A stretch of DNA of 20,147 nucleotides from Patescibacteria group bacterium (GCA_018817365.1 JAHISY010000025.1:1-20147); one strand, 5' to 3'; counted from the first letter of the stretch, positions 1-6,002 are shown. A program made the numbers and translations. Notes: generated by a model not told the origin, from the letters alone.

Positions 1-42
1 CTAAATGTCTAAATTCCAATGTCCAAAATCTAAAGTCCAAAT
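1..42. repeat. Heptamer array TCYAAAN x6 abutting the tRNA
   Basis: The stretch divides into six 7-nt units: CTAAATG, TCTAAAT, TCCAATG, TCCAAAA, TCTAAAG, TCCAAAT. The last unit ends one base before the tRNA. It is probably longer, since the window begins inside it. A related TCCAAAN array sits at the end of the WecA-like gene (7983-8021). Confidence 0.8.
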
Positions 43-119
43 GGGTTCTTAGCTCAGTTGGTTAGAGCGCATCCTTGACGTGGATGAGGTCAGAGGTTCG
101 ACTCCTCTAGAACCCACCA
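43..119 (+). tRNA. tRNA-Val (anticodon GAC)
   Basis: A complete cloverleaf can be folded by eye. The acceptor stem GGGTTCT pairs with AGAACCC. The D stem is GCTC/GAGC, the anticodon stem CATCC/GGATG encloses loop TTGACGT with anticodon GAC, and the T arm is AGAGG TTCGACT CCTCT. The terminal CCA is encoded (117-119). It is 77 nt with a short variable loop. GAC reads GUC and GUU valine codons. Nothing else of the tRNA type is adjacent. The gene begins directly after a heptamer array, and two AT-rich unknown genes follow it. Confidence 0.97.
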
Positions 120-154
120 ATTTCTGTTTCGGAGAATGGTGGAATAAATTAACT

Positions 155-189
155 GGTTCAATTTCCAATATTCAAATCTCAATTTTCAA
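155..189. repeat. Heptamer array NNNTCAA-type x5
   Basis: Five 7-nt units lie between the tRNA and the next gene: GGTTCAA, TTTCCAA, TATTCAA, ATCTCAA, TTTTCAA. All end in CAA. The rest of the spacer (120-154 and 190-240) holds only the putative promoter listed next. Confidence 0.7.
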
Positions 190-195
190 ATAATT

Positions 196-224
196 TTTAG
201 TTTTTACTAGACAAGAGTTAAAAT
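196..224 (+). promoter_or_regulatory. Possible promoter for the 174-aa gene
   Basis: TTTAGT (196-201) and TAAAAT (219-224) are separated by 17 nt. Transcription would start near 231, leaving about a 10-nt leader before the ATG at 241. No Shine-Dalgarno sequence precedes that ATG. The assignment rests on the sequence only. Confidence 0.4.
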
Positions 225-240
225 CATCATCACAAGCGAT

Positions 241-765
241 ATGGGATTTTTTTCTAAGAAAATAACAACCGATAAAATTACCGGATCGTTGGTAGATTTT
301 TTTGATGTCGGTTATGGATCATTGGTTGTTAACTTTAAAGATACATTTAAAGACTTAAAAATATCGATTAAAAAGGAACAAGACAAAGAATTGCTAATTG
401 TTCCGATGTTGGCAATTACGCAGGCAGTTCTCATGACTTTTAAAGATATGTCAAAAACAGAAGCTATTCTTAGCAAGTTTCAACTTGATGTTGTTAACCA
501 ATATTTTAAAGATGAGATAGAAAGAAATAAATTTAAAGAACTATTTTCGAAAAGATGTCGTGATGAGTATTCTGAAATATTAAATCCTGAAAATAAAGAT
601 TTAGGTATCCAATTTGGTCAAATTTTTTGCAACCATTTCTTTGGCAAAAAGGAAGATGGAAGTCATTTTGCGGTAATGATGTTTGTAGGTATGTCGTTTC
701 TTAATCAAATAGTAGAAACAAAAAAATTCCTTGATGAAATATTGTCAAAATACGAAGTAATTTAA
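241..765 (+). CDS. Hypothetical protein, 174 aa, unknown function
   Basis: I do not recognise this protein. It is predicted mostly helical, with lysine-rich amphipathic stretches (residues 30-50 and 85-110) and more hydrophobic segments around residues 52-68 and 143-155. There is no signal peptide, clear transmembrane helix or catalytic motif. The ATG at 241 is the only good start, and a candidate promoter lies just upstream. The coding sequence is AT-rich, with AAA, TTT and ATT dominating, unlike the GCG/CGA-rich core genes nearby. It runs towards the equally AT-rich 109-aa gene, and their stop codons are 9 nt apart. Position behind a tRNA and deviant composition suggest an acquired pair, but this is inference and no mobility gene is present. 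Confidence 0.75.
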   Translation: MGFFSKKITTDKITGSLVDFFDVGYGSLVVNFKDTFKDLKISIKKEQDKELLIVPMLAITQAVLMTFKDMSKTEAILSKFQLDVVNQYFKDEIERNKFKELFSKRCRDEYSEILNPENKDLGIQFGQIFCNHFFGKKEDGSHFAVMMFVGMSFLNQIVETKKFLDEILSKYEVI

Positions 766-774
766 TTAGGCTAA

Positions 775-1104
775 TTAAACGGATGTTTTAAAAAAACTTT
801 TGATAATATCGAAAACTTCTGCAGAGAATCCACTAAACAACAAATTTTTACCTAATTCTTTTGCCATGTTTTTTAGTTTATCCACGGCTTCTTTTATTTT
901 GCTTGGCTCATTTGATGTTTTTATTGTTTCAGCTGCCTCTAAGTATTCAGATTTGTTTGACGAATATTTGAGATTCTCTTCAATAAAATTCGGTAGATCA
1001 TTAATATTAATATCGAGCTGATTGACGGCAATTTTCATACTGCCATTATCGTACATCTCAACGCTTCCGTTTATCGTGACTTGACCATTAAAATGTATTC
1101 CCAT
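775..1104 (-). CDS. Hypothetical protein, 109 aa, unknown function
   Basis: I do not recognise this protein. Residues 3-30 look like a run of short beta strands (IHFNGQVTING, then SVEMYDNGSMKIAV). The rest is helical: residues 35-65 around LEAAETIKTS, then an alternating Lys/hydrophobic segment (KIKEAVDKLKNMAKEL), then a hydrophobic C-terminal helix (FDIIKSFF). There is no signal peptide. The ATG start is supported by a TAAAAT box ending exactly 6 nt upstream. The gene is AT-rich like its convergent neighbour at 241-765. A beta-then-helix small protein could be an adaptor or immunity-type protein, but nothing in the sequence proves this. Confidence 0.75.
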   Translation of the reverse strand: MGIHFNGQVTINGSVEMYDNGSMKIAVNQLDININDLPNFIEENLKYSSNKSEYLEAAETIKTSNEPSKIKEAVDKLKNMAKELGKNLLFSGFSAEVFDIIKSFFKTSV

Positions 1105-1110
1105 AATTGT

Positions 1111-1116
1111 ATTTTA
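1111..1116 (-). promoter_or_regulatory. -10 box TAAAAT, 6 nt before the ATG
   Basis: Read on the minus strand: TGTAAAAT, then six bases (ACAATT), then the ATG of the 109-aa gene. Transcription from this box would begin at or next to the A of the start codon, giving a leaderless mRNA. No clear -35 element is visible. Confidence 0.5.
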
Positions 1117-1168
1117 CAAGATTGAATTCAATTTATCATAAAGATATTTAAAATCCAAATAAATTTAC

Positions 1169-1174
1169 TAAACT
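1169..1174 (+). promoter_or_regulatory. -10 box TAAACT, 6 nt before the GTG
   Basis: TAAACT is followed by TCCCCC and then the GTG of comF. The 6-nt spacing equals that of several other genes here. The pre-start bases are pyrimidine, so no Shine-Dalgarno pairing is possible. Confidence 0.45.
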
Positions 1175-1180
1175 TCCCCC

Positions 1181-1867
1181 GTGCTTTCAAAATTAAAAAA
1201 CTCTCTTCTCGAAATAATTTTCCCCATTCGCTGCGTCGGCTGCGGCGAGGAAGGGGAGTGGTTTTGCCGGAATTGTGTGCAGAAAATTAAACTTAATGAA
1301 AAACAATTTTGCCCGGTTTGCTGGCGGGAAAATTTTGGCGGGAAAGTTTGCGACCGTTGCGAATCTCCGCTCGCGGGAATTCGAGTGGCGGCGAGTTACG
1401 AAAAAAATCCCGAACTCGCGAGGGCGGTCAAAACTTTGAAATACAAATTTTCCGAGAATCTTGCCGACAATCTCGCGGCGATTCTCGCGCAGTCGATTTC
1501 CTCAAAAAATTACACAAACGAGCGGGTGGTGAGTTTCGTCCCGCTGCACAAAAAAAGATTGAAGTGGCGGGGATTCAATCAAGCCGAGTTATTAGCAAAG
1601 AAGGTTTCCGCGAATCTCAATCTTCTGCTCGAGAACCTTCTCGTTCGTGTGAAAAATACGCCGCAGCAGGCGAAATTAAATCGCGCGGAAAGATTGCGAA
1701 ATTTAGAAAACGCGTTCGAAGTTTCTCCGAAATTCTCCGTGGCGGATAAAACCGTGATTCTCGTGGACGACATTTCTTCGACCGGTTCGACGCTCGTTGA
1801 ATGCGCGAAAGTTCTCAAAAAAGCGGGAGCGGGGGAAGTGTGGGGACTGGTTTTGGCGCGCGGCTAA
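1181..1867 (+). CDS. comF: ComF family phosphoribosyltransferase-like protein
   Basis: A 228-aa protein with the two-part ComF layout. The N-terminal zinc-ribbon region holds four CxxC-type pairs (C18/C21, C29/C32, C44/C47, C57/C60). A type I phosphoribosyltransferase domain follows. The PRPP-binding loop is VILVDDISSTGST (residues 192-204), and the family segment VPLHKKRLKWRGFNQAELLA lies at 120-139. Family length is typical. ComF proteins are linked to natural transformation and DNA uptake, but their reaction is not established, so the role here is inferred. The start is GTG at 1181, because the zinc region begins only 17 residues later and a -10-like box sits 6 nt upstream. The gene stands alone, is convergent with dut, and its stop is followed immediately by a heptamer array. 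Confidence 0.93.
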   Translation: MLSKLKNSLLEIIFPIRCVGCGEEGEWFCRNCVQKIKLNEKQFCPVCWRENFGGKVCDRCESPLAGIRVAASYEKNPELARAVKTLKYKFSENLADNLAAILAQSISSKNYTNERVVSFVPLHKKRLKWRGFNQAELLAKKVSANLNLLLENLLVRVKNTPQQAKLNRAERLRNLENAFEVSPKFSVADKTVILVDDISSTGSTLVECAKVLKKAGAGEVWGLVLARG

Positions 1868-1868
1868 A

Positions 1869-1947
1869 CTCAATTTTCAATGTGCAATGAAAAATGTGCA
1901 ATTACTTTTAATTAAGAGCAATTGCACATTGTCAATTGATTCATTGA
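1869..1947. repeat. Inverted pair of heptamer arrays between comF and dut
   Basis: Just after the comF stop are five 7-nt units: CTCAATT, TTCAATG, TGCAATG, AAAAATG, TGCAATT (1869-1903). On the other side, AATTGCA, CATTGTC, AATTGAT, TCATTGA (1920-1947) are the same kind of words in reverse complement. The last unit contains the dut stop codon (1941-1943). The two arms make the hairpin listed separately. Confidence 0.75.
1893..1930. terminator. Hairpin between convergent comF and dut
   Basis: AATGTGCAATT (1893-1903) pairs perfectly with AATTGCACATT (1920-1930), 11 bp. Within the 16-nt loop, 1905-1909 can pair with 1914-1918 (one G-T), leaving AATT as the apical loop. Location between convergent genes suits a bidirectional terminator. 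There is no strong U-tract directly after either arm, so termination is an inference. Confidence 0.5.
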
Positions 1948-2375
1948 ATGTCTGTCGAGCCGAAACCGCCGCGCGTCGTGTTTTCGATTTTTTCAATCTC
2001 CTCAAACTCCGCGCGCTCGCACCGGACGAAGAGACCTTGCGCGATTTTTTCGCCGCGCTCAACGGTCGCATTTTTAACCGAAAAATTATGAACCTGAATT
2101 TTGATCTCATCTTCGCTGCCGCAATAATCCTGATCGATTACCCCCAAACCGTGCGGCTGGGTGAGTCCCTTTTTGCGCGGAGTCGAAGATCGCGAAGTGA
2201 TCAGCAGCGCGAAACCCGGTGGGGTTTTGATAATCACATTCGCGGGAATCAGCCGAATCTCGCCCGTTGGAACTTCCACCATTTCCCGCGCGAGCAGATC
2301 GAACCCGACTGCTCCTCCCGTTTCATAAATTGGGAGAGGAAGGGTTTTGTCGAGGCGGAAGATTTTTACTTTCAT
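1941..2375 (-). CDS. dut: dUTP diphosphatase (dUTPase)
   Basis: Hydrolyses dUTP to dUMP and pyrophosphate, keeping uracil out of DNA and supplying dUMP for dTMP synthesis. All five motifs of the trimeric family are visible in 144 aa: motif 1 GAVGFDLLA (21-29), motif 2 SRSSTPR (61-67), motif 3 with the catalytic Asp in GVIDQDYCG (78-86), motif 4 RGEKIAQGL (107-115), and the glycine-rich motif 5 RGGFGSTD (135-142), which closes the active site of the neighbouring subunit. The last residues follow motif 5 directly and end in TGA, as expected. The ATG overlaps the stop of the upstream nuclease gene in an ATGA, so the two are probably translationally coupled. It is last in the rplA operon. Confidence 0.96.
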   Translation of the reverse strand: MKVKIFRLDKTLPLPIYETGGAVGFDLLAREMVEVPTGEIRLIPANVIIKTPPGFALLITSRSSTPRKKGLTQPHGLGVIDQDYCGSEDEIKIQVHNFSVKNATVERGEKIAQGLFVRCERAEFEEIEKIENTTRGGFGSTDIQ

Positions 2376-3289
2376 TTTTGAGAAATAAATTTGTAAGATT
2401 TTTTCAAAATAAAAAATAAATCATCGAGATCATTTTCATTTTCAACCTCAATCATTAAAGCGTGATTCCAATCTTTAGAGGAGATGTTATTTACATTTTT
2501 AAATTTTTTAAATAGAGAAACATCTTTTTTCTTTCCAAACTCAATTTGAATTTTTGATTTTAGAATTTTGGCTACACAGAATGAATTTTTTAAAAAGAAA
2601 GAAATGTAAAGTTTTCGATAATTTTTCTCTATATTTCCCCATCTTGAAAGTTCATTTTCGATTTTTTCAAAAAGCTGCCAAGTTTTTTCGGACGCTTTTT
2701 TTTGATGAAAATCGCGATCGTATTCTTTAAATTCGCGTGTGATTTTTTCAACTTCAGGATTTTTTAGAACTTCGCCAATTTTTGGTTTTTCTTTTTTTCG
2801 TTCAACTTTTTCTAAAATAAAATTATCATTTTTGAACCACGAAAATTTAAAAAGTTCGATTGGCAAATTAAAACTTGACGAGTCGATTTCGCGCTCGGGA
2901 AACTCGCGCGCGACAAAAATTAATTTTGACGAGTCCCAATTTATTTTTTCATCGTGTCGTGAAATTATTTTTTTGTTGAGAAATTCGAAAATAAATTTCT
3001 CTTTTTTTGTCGAAAGAAATCGAAAATACTGCAAACCTTGCGCGACAATTTCGCGTGCGCGATCTTTTTTAAGTTCAAAAATTACTGGTGAATTTTGTTC
3101 GCGGTCAAATGCCAAAATATCAAAAAATAGTCCGTTGACAGAGAATTGCCGTGAAACAAAAATCAAATTTGGAAAGATTTTTGACAAATTTTCTGCGAGT
3201 AAATCTTCCAAATTCTTTTCCGAAAAATCTGACAAACTTTTTTCGCGAATCTCTTCAATTCGATTTTTCGGCAAAATTTTAAAAAGCAT
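2372..3289 (-). CDS. NucS/DUF91-like PD-(D/E)XK nuclease with DUF5655-like C-terminus
   Basis: A 305-aa protein with two parts. Residues 25-95 match the PD-(D/E)XK nuclease core as seen in NucS/DUF91: a helix with ENL (around E34), then Asp57 in FFDILAFD, then E72-L-K74 in IFELKK, and a following helix with Q85. Residues about 205-305 resemble DUF5655, a small domain often fused to such nucleases (segments LYISFFLKNSFCVAKIL and DWNHALMIEVENENDL). NucS-type enzymes cut mismatched or branched DNA; the substrate here is unknown. It starts 10 nt after the rplA stop and overlaps dut by 4 nt, tying it to dUTP clearance. It is much more AT- and Lys-rich than rplA or dut, hinting at a separate origin. 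No Shine-Dalgarno is seen before the ATG. Confidence 0.82.
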   Translation of the reverse strand: MLFKILPKNRIEEIREKSLSDFSEKNLEDLLAENLSKIFPNLIFVSRQFSVNGLFFDILAFDREQNSPVIFELKKDRAREIVAQGLQYFRFLSTKKEKFIFEFLNKKIISRHDEKINWDSSKLIFVAREFPEREIDSSSFNLPIELFKFSWFKNDNFILEKVERKKEKPKIGEVLKNPEVEKITREFKEYDRDFHQKKASEKTWQLFEKIENELSRWGNIEKNYRKLYISFFLKNSFCVAKILKSKIQIEFGKKKDVSLFKKFKNVNNISSKDWNHALMIEVENENDLDDLFFILKKSYKFISQK

Positions 3290-3299
3290 TTTTAAAAAA

Positions 3300-4211
3300 T
3301 TAGAGAACCGACTTCAAATCTACTCGCACCCCCGGTCCCATGGAACTCGCAAGCGAGATGCCTTTCACGAAATTGCTTTTTACGACTTTCGGCTTTGATT
3401 CGCGCACCGCTTTCAAATAACTTTTGATGTTCTCCTCCAATTTTTCCGCATCGAAAGAAACTTTGCCGACGATGTTGTGGAGAATCCCGAAACTATCCGC
3501 GCGAAACTCGACTTTCCCTTTTTGAATTTCCGCAATCGCGGACGCGACATCCTCGACGACAGTGCCCGCTTTTGGATTCGGCATCAAACCTTTTTGACCG
3601 AGCGTTTTTGCGATTTTTCCCAATTTTTTCATCATTTCCGGCGTTGCCACCGCCACATCAAAATCGAGCCAGCCCTTCCCGATTTTTCCAATCAAGCTTT
3701 CTTCGCCTGCTTCCACCGCACCCGCTTTTTTGGCTGCTGCTGCTTTTCCTTCGTTCACAAACGCGACTACGCGCAATTTTTTCCCCGTTCCGTTCGGCAG
3801 CGAGACGGTAGCTCGCACAATCTGATCGGATTTTTTTGGATTAATTCCGAGACGGGTGTGAATTTCCACGCTCGCGTCGAATTTCACCGTGGAGGTTTCT
3901 TTCACGAGCCGCACCGCTTCCGAGAGAGGATAAAGCCTGTCCTTCTCGATTTTTTCGCTCGCGGCTCGCCACGCTTTCGAATGAATTTTGAGAGGATTTT
4001 TCCGTTGCTGTTTTCGCTCTCTCACTTTTTGGGGAGCTTTTTTGCGCTCTTCTTTGGCAGCTTTTTTCTCCTCTTTTTCCGCCGCTTTTTTGGCTTTGGC
4101 TTCTTCTTTTTTTTGCTTCAAAATCTCCTCCGTCGAGGTTTCAGAGGCGATATCTTTCACCGCCTTTGCTTCTGCGGAATCATCCGCGCGCGTGGTTTTT
4201 TTGGGATTCAT
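3300..4211 (-). CDS. rplA: 50S ribosomal protein L1 with long charged N-terminal extension
   Basis: Component of the mobile L1 stalk at the ribosomal E site; it binds 23S rRNA and in many bacteria represses its own mRNA. The L1 core starts near residue 76 (HSKAWRAASEKIEKDRLYPL) and runs to the end. Visible family segments are LPNGTGKKLRVVAF, GQKGLMPNPKAGTV, GKVEFRADSFGILHNIVGKV and the C-terminal MGPGVRVDL. At 303 aa it is about 70 residues longer than usual. The extra N-terminus is very rich in Lys, Glu and Ala (residues 28-72), probably a helical or disordered RNA-contacting tail. The ATG at 4211 is supported by an upstream promoter and hairpin. rplK (L11), its usual partner, is not adjacent. 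It leads an operon with the nuclease and dut. Confidence 0.96.
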   Translation of the reverse strand: MNPKKTTRADDSAEAKAVKDIASETSTEEILKQKKEEAKAKKAAEKEEKKAAKEERKKAPQKVRERKQQRKNPLKIHSKAWRAASEKIEKDRLYPLSEAVRLVKETSTVKFDASVEIHTRLGINPKKSDQIVRATVSLPNGTGKKLRVVAFVNEGKAAAAKKAGAVEAGEESLIGKIGKGWLDFDVAVATPEMMKKLGKIAKTLGQKGLMPNPKAGTVVEDVASAIAEIQKGKVEFRADSFGILHNIVGKVSFDAEKLEENIKSYLKAVRESKPKVVKSNFVKGISLASSMGPGVRVDLKSVL

Positions 4212-4228
4212 GAGATGGGGATTAGAGG

Positions 4229-4262
4229 TTCGAGCGTCCCGCGTACGCGAGACTCCCTCGAA
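4229..4262 (-). promoter_or_regulatory. Structured leader of rplA mRNA, candidate L1 binding site
   Basis: In the minus-strand transcript, UUCGAG pairs with CUCGAA (outer 6 bp), then an asymmetric internal loop (GGAG against CG), then UCUCGC pairs with GCGGGA (inner 6 bp, one G-U) around a GUAC tetraloop. It lies 17 nt upstream of the rplA ATG and just after the predicted transcription start near 4267. Two short helices separated by an asymmetric loop are the general form of L1 targets in 23S rRNA and L1 mRNAs. The regulatory role is inferred. Confidence 0.5.
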
Positions 4263-4273
4263 AAAGTGCAGGG

Positions 4274-4302
4274 ATTTTAAAAGAAGTTTTGACTAAACAC
4301 AA
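4274..4302 (-). promoter_or_regulatory. Promoter of the rplA operon
   Basis: On the minus strand, TTGTGT (4297-4302) and TAAAAT (4274-4279) are spaced by 17 nt. The predicted start near 4267 gives a leader of about 56 nt containing the hairpin at 4229-4262. It lies back to back with a plus-strand promoter at 4307-4335. Confidence 0.6.
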
Positions 4303-4306
4303 ATAG

Positions 4307-4335
4307 TTGAATTTCTCATAGAAAAGTGTTAAAAT
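4307..4335 (+). promoter_or_regulatory. Promoter for the 175-aa gene
   Basis: TTGAAT (4307-4312), 17-nt spacer, TAAAAT (4330-4335). A start near 4342 excludes a GTG at 4326 as the translation start and favours ATG 4356. A second -10-like box, TATAAG (4343-4348), ends 7 nt before that ATG and could give a leaderless transcript instead. Confidence 0.5.
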
Positions 4336-4355
4336 TAAGTATTATAAGTGCTAAA

Positions 4356-4883
4356 ATGTCTCTCGTGAGAGAATCTAAAAATCACGGAAAAGTTGAGAAA
4401 TCCGAAGTTTCGGAGGCTGCTGCGAAGACCGAAAAGGTGGATATAAAAAAATTAGAATCTGAAGCGGCGGTCGGCGTAGAAGCGGCGAAATTCGCTGCAG
4501 AAGTCGCGGAAATTGCAGAAACGGGAGCTGAAAGCGCGGAGAGCGAGAAGGGTTTTTCAGAGCAAAAAGGGGACCAAAAAGATTATTCTGCTATCAAAAA
4601 ATCTTCTCAACAAACGCAGCAAGACCTCAAAGCTCACATTCACACAATCGTTTCTCCGCAAAAAATGCAGAAGCAGATTGCGATTGCGATTCGGAAAGAA
4701 ATTCGAAAAGAGGAGCAGAAGGTATTATTCGCGTACGTGGGGATTAGAAAATATTCTCCGCACCGTTTGGCGGAGATGGTCGCGAAAATTCGCAGTCTCA
4801 AAGATTTGCTCGCGAGTCTCGTGGACGCCACGAAAGAAATTCTTACTGGACTTTATTTGAAGTGGGTGAAGCGGGAGGTTTGA
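4356..4883 (+). CDS. Hypothetical charged protein with conserved-looking C-terminal helical domain, 175 aa
   Basis: I do not recognise this protein. Residues 1-70 are low-complexity Ala/Glu/Lys (KFAAEVAEIAETGAESAESE), likely a coiled or disordered tail. Residues 85-175 look folded and basic: a helix around QKMQKQIAIAIRKEIRKEEQ, then VLFAYVGIRKYSPHRLAEMV, then a leucine-rich amphipathic helix (KIRSLKDLLASLVDATKEIL), and an aromatic end (GLYLKWVKREV). There is no signal peptide or enzyme motif. I chose ATG 4356 over the in-frame GTG 4326 because the -10 box overlaps the latter. It is divergent from rplA, which also has a charged tail, and its stop is followed 3 nt later by a long heptamer array. 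A nucleic-acid-binding or ribosome-associated role is possible but unproven. Confidence 0.75.
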   Translation: MSLVRESKNHGKVEKSEVSEAAAKTEKVDIKKLESEAAVGVEAAKFAAEVAEIAETGAESAESEKGFSEQKGDQKDYSAIKKSSQQTQQDLKAHIHTIVSPQKMQKQIAIAIRKEIRKEEQKVLFAYVGIRKYSPHRLAEMVAKIRSLKDLLASLVDATKEILTGLYLKWVKREV

Positions 4884-4886
4884 GAA

Positions 4887-4959
4887 TGGAAAGTGAAAAG
4901 TGGAGGGTGGAATTTAAAATTTGGAAATTTTCTGCCAGCTGCCAATTAAAAGCTGCTAA
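4887..4959. repeat. Two adjoining heptamer arrays (TGGAAAG x6 and CTGCCAR x4)
   Basis: 4887-4928 divides into TGGAAAG, TGAAAAG, TGGAGGG, TGGAATT, TAAAATT, TGGAAAT. After three bases, 4932-4959 divides into CTGCCAG, CTGCCAA, TTAAAAG, CTGCTAA; the reverse complement (TTAGCAG, TTGGCAG, CTGGCAG) matches the GCAG arrays at 6852, 6931 and 14686. Together they fill the whole spacer between the 175-aa gene and nadK, and the last unit contains the nadK stop. Confidence 0.8.
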
Positions 4960-5819
4960 TTTCGTCGGCTCCAATTCAATTTATGCCGCAGGATTTCGAA
5001 GTGATTGCGATTCCGAGGATGGATAATCTGGAGCATCCACTCCGCTTTGCGAAACACGATTTCATCGCCGATTTTCAGCGGAAAATTAATCTGCCCATCG
5101 GCAGTGAGAACGAGATTTTTCACGCGGATTTTCGAACGAATTTTTTCGTCTGCCGGCAACACGAGCGGGCGAGCGGCGAGGAGGTGAGGATTGATCGGCG
5201 TGAGAATGCACGCCCGCAGACTCGGATCGAGAATCGGACCGCCGGCAGAGAGCGAGTACGCCGTCGAGCCGGTCGGCGTTGCGAGAATCACGCCGTCGGC
5301 GTGGAATGTGGCGATTTTTTTCGAATCGAGCGAGAAATCGAGTTCGATTAGTTCGGCAAGGTTTTTTTGTTGCAGTACCATCTCATTCAGCGCGTGAAGA
5401 ATTTTCACCGCCGCCCCGCCGCGGCGGACTTCTGCTTCGAGCAGCATCCGTTCACTCACTTCGAATTTTCCGCGGAAAAATTCCGCGAGGAGTTTCGTGA
5501 GATTGGCAGGAAAATATTCCGTGAGAAATCCCAAAGTTCCGTCCAAACGGACTCCTGCGAAAAGCGCGCGGCTGCCGAAAAATTTTCGCACCGCGCCGAG
5601 CAGCGCTCCGTCTCCGCCGAAAACGAGGATTAAGTCAGCTTTTCGAATTTTCGAATCGCGCGCGGGTTTCATGCCCAAAATTTTCGCGACCGTTTTTTCG
5701 AACAGAATTTCTTTTTTCTGCGCTCGCAAAAATTTCACCACTTTCGTGAAATAATTTTTCCGACCGGCGAGTTGCCGCCCGCCGACGAGCGCGATTGATT
5801 CCAAACTTAAAAAGGGCAT
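4956..5819 (-). CDS. nadK: NAD kinase
   Basis: Phosphorylates NAD to NADP using ATP or polyphosphate; this is the only source of NADP in most bacteria. The 287 aa show the family motifs in order: GGDG (68-71) in LVFGGDGALLGAVRKF, the LGFLTE segment (86-91), the Asn-Glu pair in ALNEMVL (143-149), and the long DGVILATPTGSTAYSLSAGG (175-194) that binds NAD. TPINPHLLAARPLVLP and ADGQ follow in the C-terminal half. The conserved Asn usually found just before LGFL (GxNxGxLGFL) is not obvious: this protein reads GVRLDGTLGFL. ATG 5819 is backed by a TAAAAT box 6 nt upstream. It is monocistronic, divergent from truB; the last codons and stop lie inside a heptamer array. Confidence 0.95.
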   Translation of the reverse strand: MPFLSLESIALVGGRQLAGRKNYFTKVVKFLRAQKKEILFEKTVAKILGMKPARDSKIRKADLILVFGGDGALLGAVRKFFGSRALFAGVRLDGTLGFLTEYFPANLTKLLAEFFRGKFEVSERMLLEAEVRRGGAAVKILHALNEMVLQQKNLAELIELDFSLDSKKIATFHADGVILATPTGSTAYSLSAGGPILDPSLRACILTPINPHLLAARPLVLPADEKIRSKIRVKNLVLTADGQINFPLKIGDEIVFRKAEWMLQIIHPRNRNHFEILRHKLNWSRRN

Positions 5820-5825
5820 GGTGAG

Positions 5826-5831
5826 ATTTTA
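5826..5831 (-). promoter_or_regulatory. -10 box TAAAAT, 6 nt before the nadK ATG
   Basis: On the minus strand: TTTAAAAT, then CTCACC, then ATG. The spacing implies that transcription starts at the start codon. No convincing -35 element or Shine-Dalgarno sequence is present. Confidence 0.5.
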
Positions 5832-5888
5832 AATTAATTTCAAAATGAAAGATAAATTTTCAAATTTTCATAATTTTCGAATAAATCT

Positions 5889-5954
5889 TAATTTTCAAGA
5901 ATAAAATTTTGATTTTGAAAATTATTTTGTAAATTTGAAACTTGAAACTTGAAA
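5889..5954. repeat. 10-bp inverted repeat and heptamer array between nadK and truB
   Basis: TAATTTTCAA (5889-5898) and TTGAAAATTA (5915-5924) are perfect inverted repeats separated by 16 nt. Then TTTGAAA, CTTGAAA, CTTGAAA (5934-5954) are three 7-nt units. The whole 190-nt divergent spacer (5820-6009) is AT-rich and made of such words, plus a -10 box at each end. Confidence 0.65.
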
Positions 5955-5996
5955 TTTTTTTTAAAAAATCAAATCGGTATTTCGTTCGAGTTCAGT

Positions 5997-6002
5997 TAAA
6001 AT
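5997..6002 (+). promoter_or_regulatory. -10 box TAAAAT, 7 nt before the truB ATG
   Basis: GTTAAAAT is followed by CAACCAA and the ATG at 6010. The pre-start bases contain no Shine-Dalgarno-like purine run. The -35 region has no clear TTGACA match. Confidence 0.5.

Noticed and set aside
1..42. CRISPR array
   Set aside because: The units are contiguous degenerate 7-mers without spacers, and no cas gene is present.
775..1104. Toxin-antitoxin system with the 174-aa gene
   Set aside because: The genes are convergent with separate promoters, and neither has a recognisable toxin or antitoxin motif. Kept only as an open possibility in the findings.
4224..4233. AGAGGTTCGA resembles the T arm of the tRNA-Val (92-101), possible att site or tRNA remnant
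   Set aside because: Only 10 nt match, and the adjacent acceptor sequence is absent. It lies in the rplA leader, with no integrase in the window.
3477..4280. A 267-codon plus-strand frame opposite rplA
   Set aside because: Its Phe/Arg-rich run is the complement of the Lys/Glu-rich L1 tail. L1 itself has clear family motifs, a promoter and a leader.
4326..4355. GTG 4326 as the start of the 175-aa gene
   Set aside because: The -10 box TAAAAT (4330-4335) overlaps this stretch, so it would not be transcribed. ATG 4356 is preferred.
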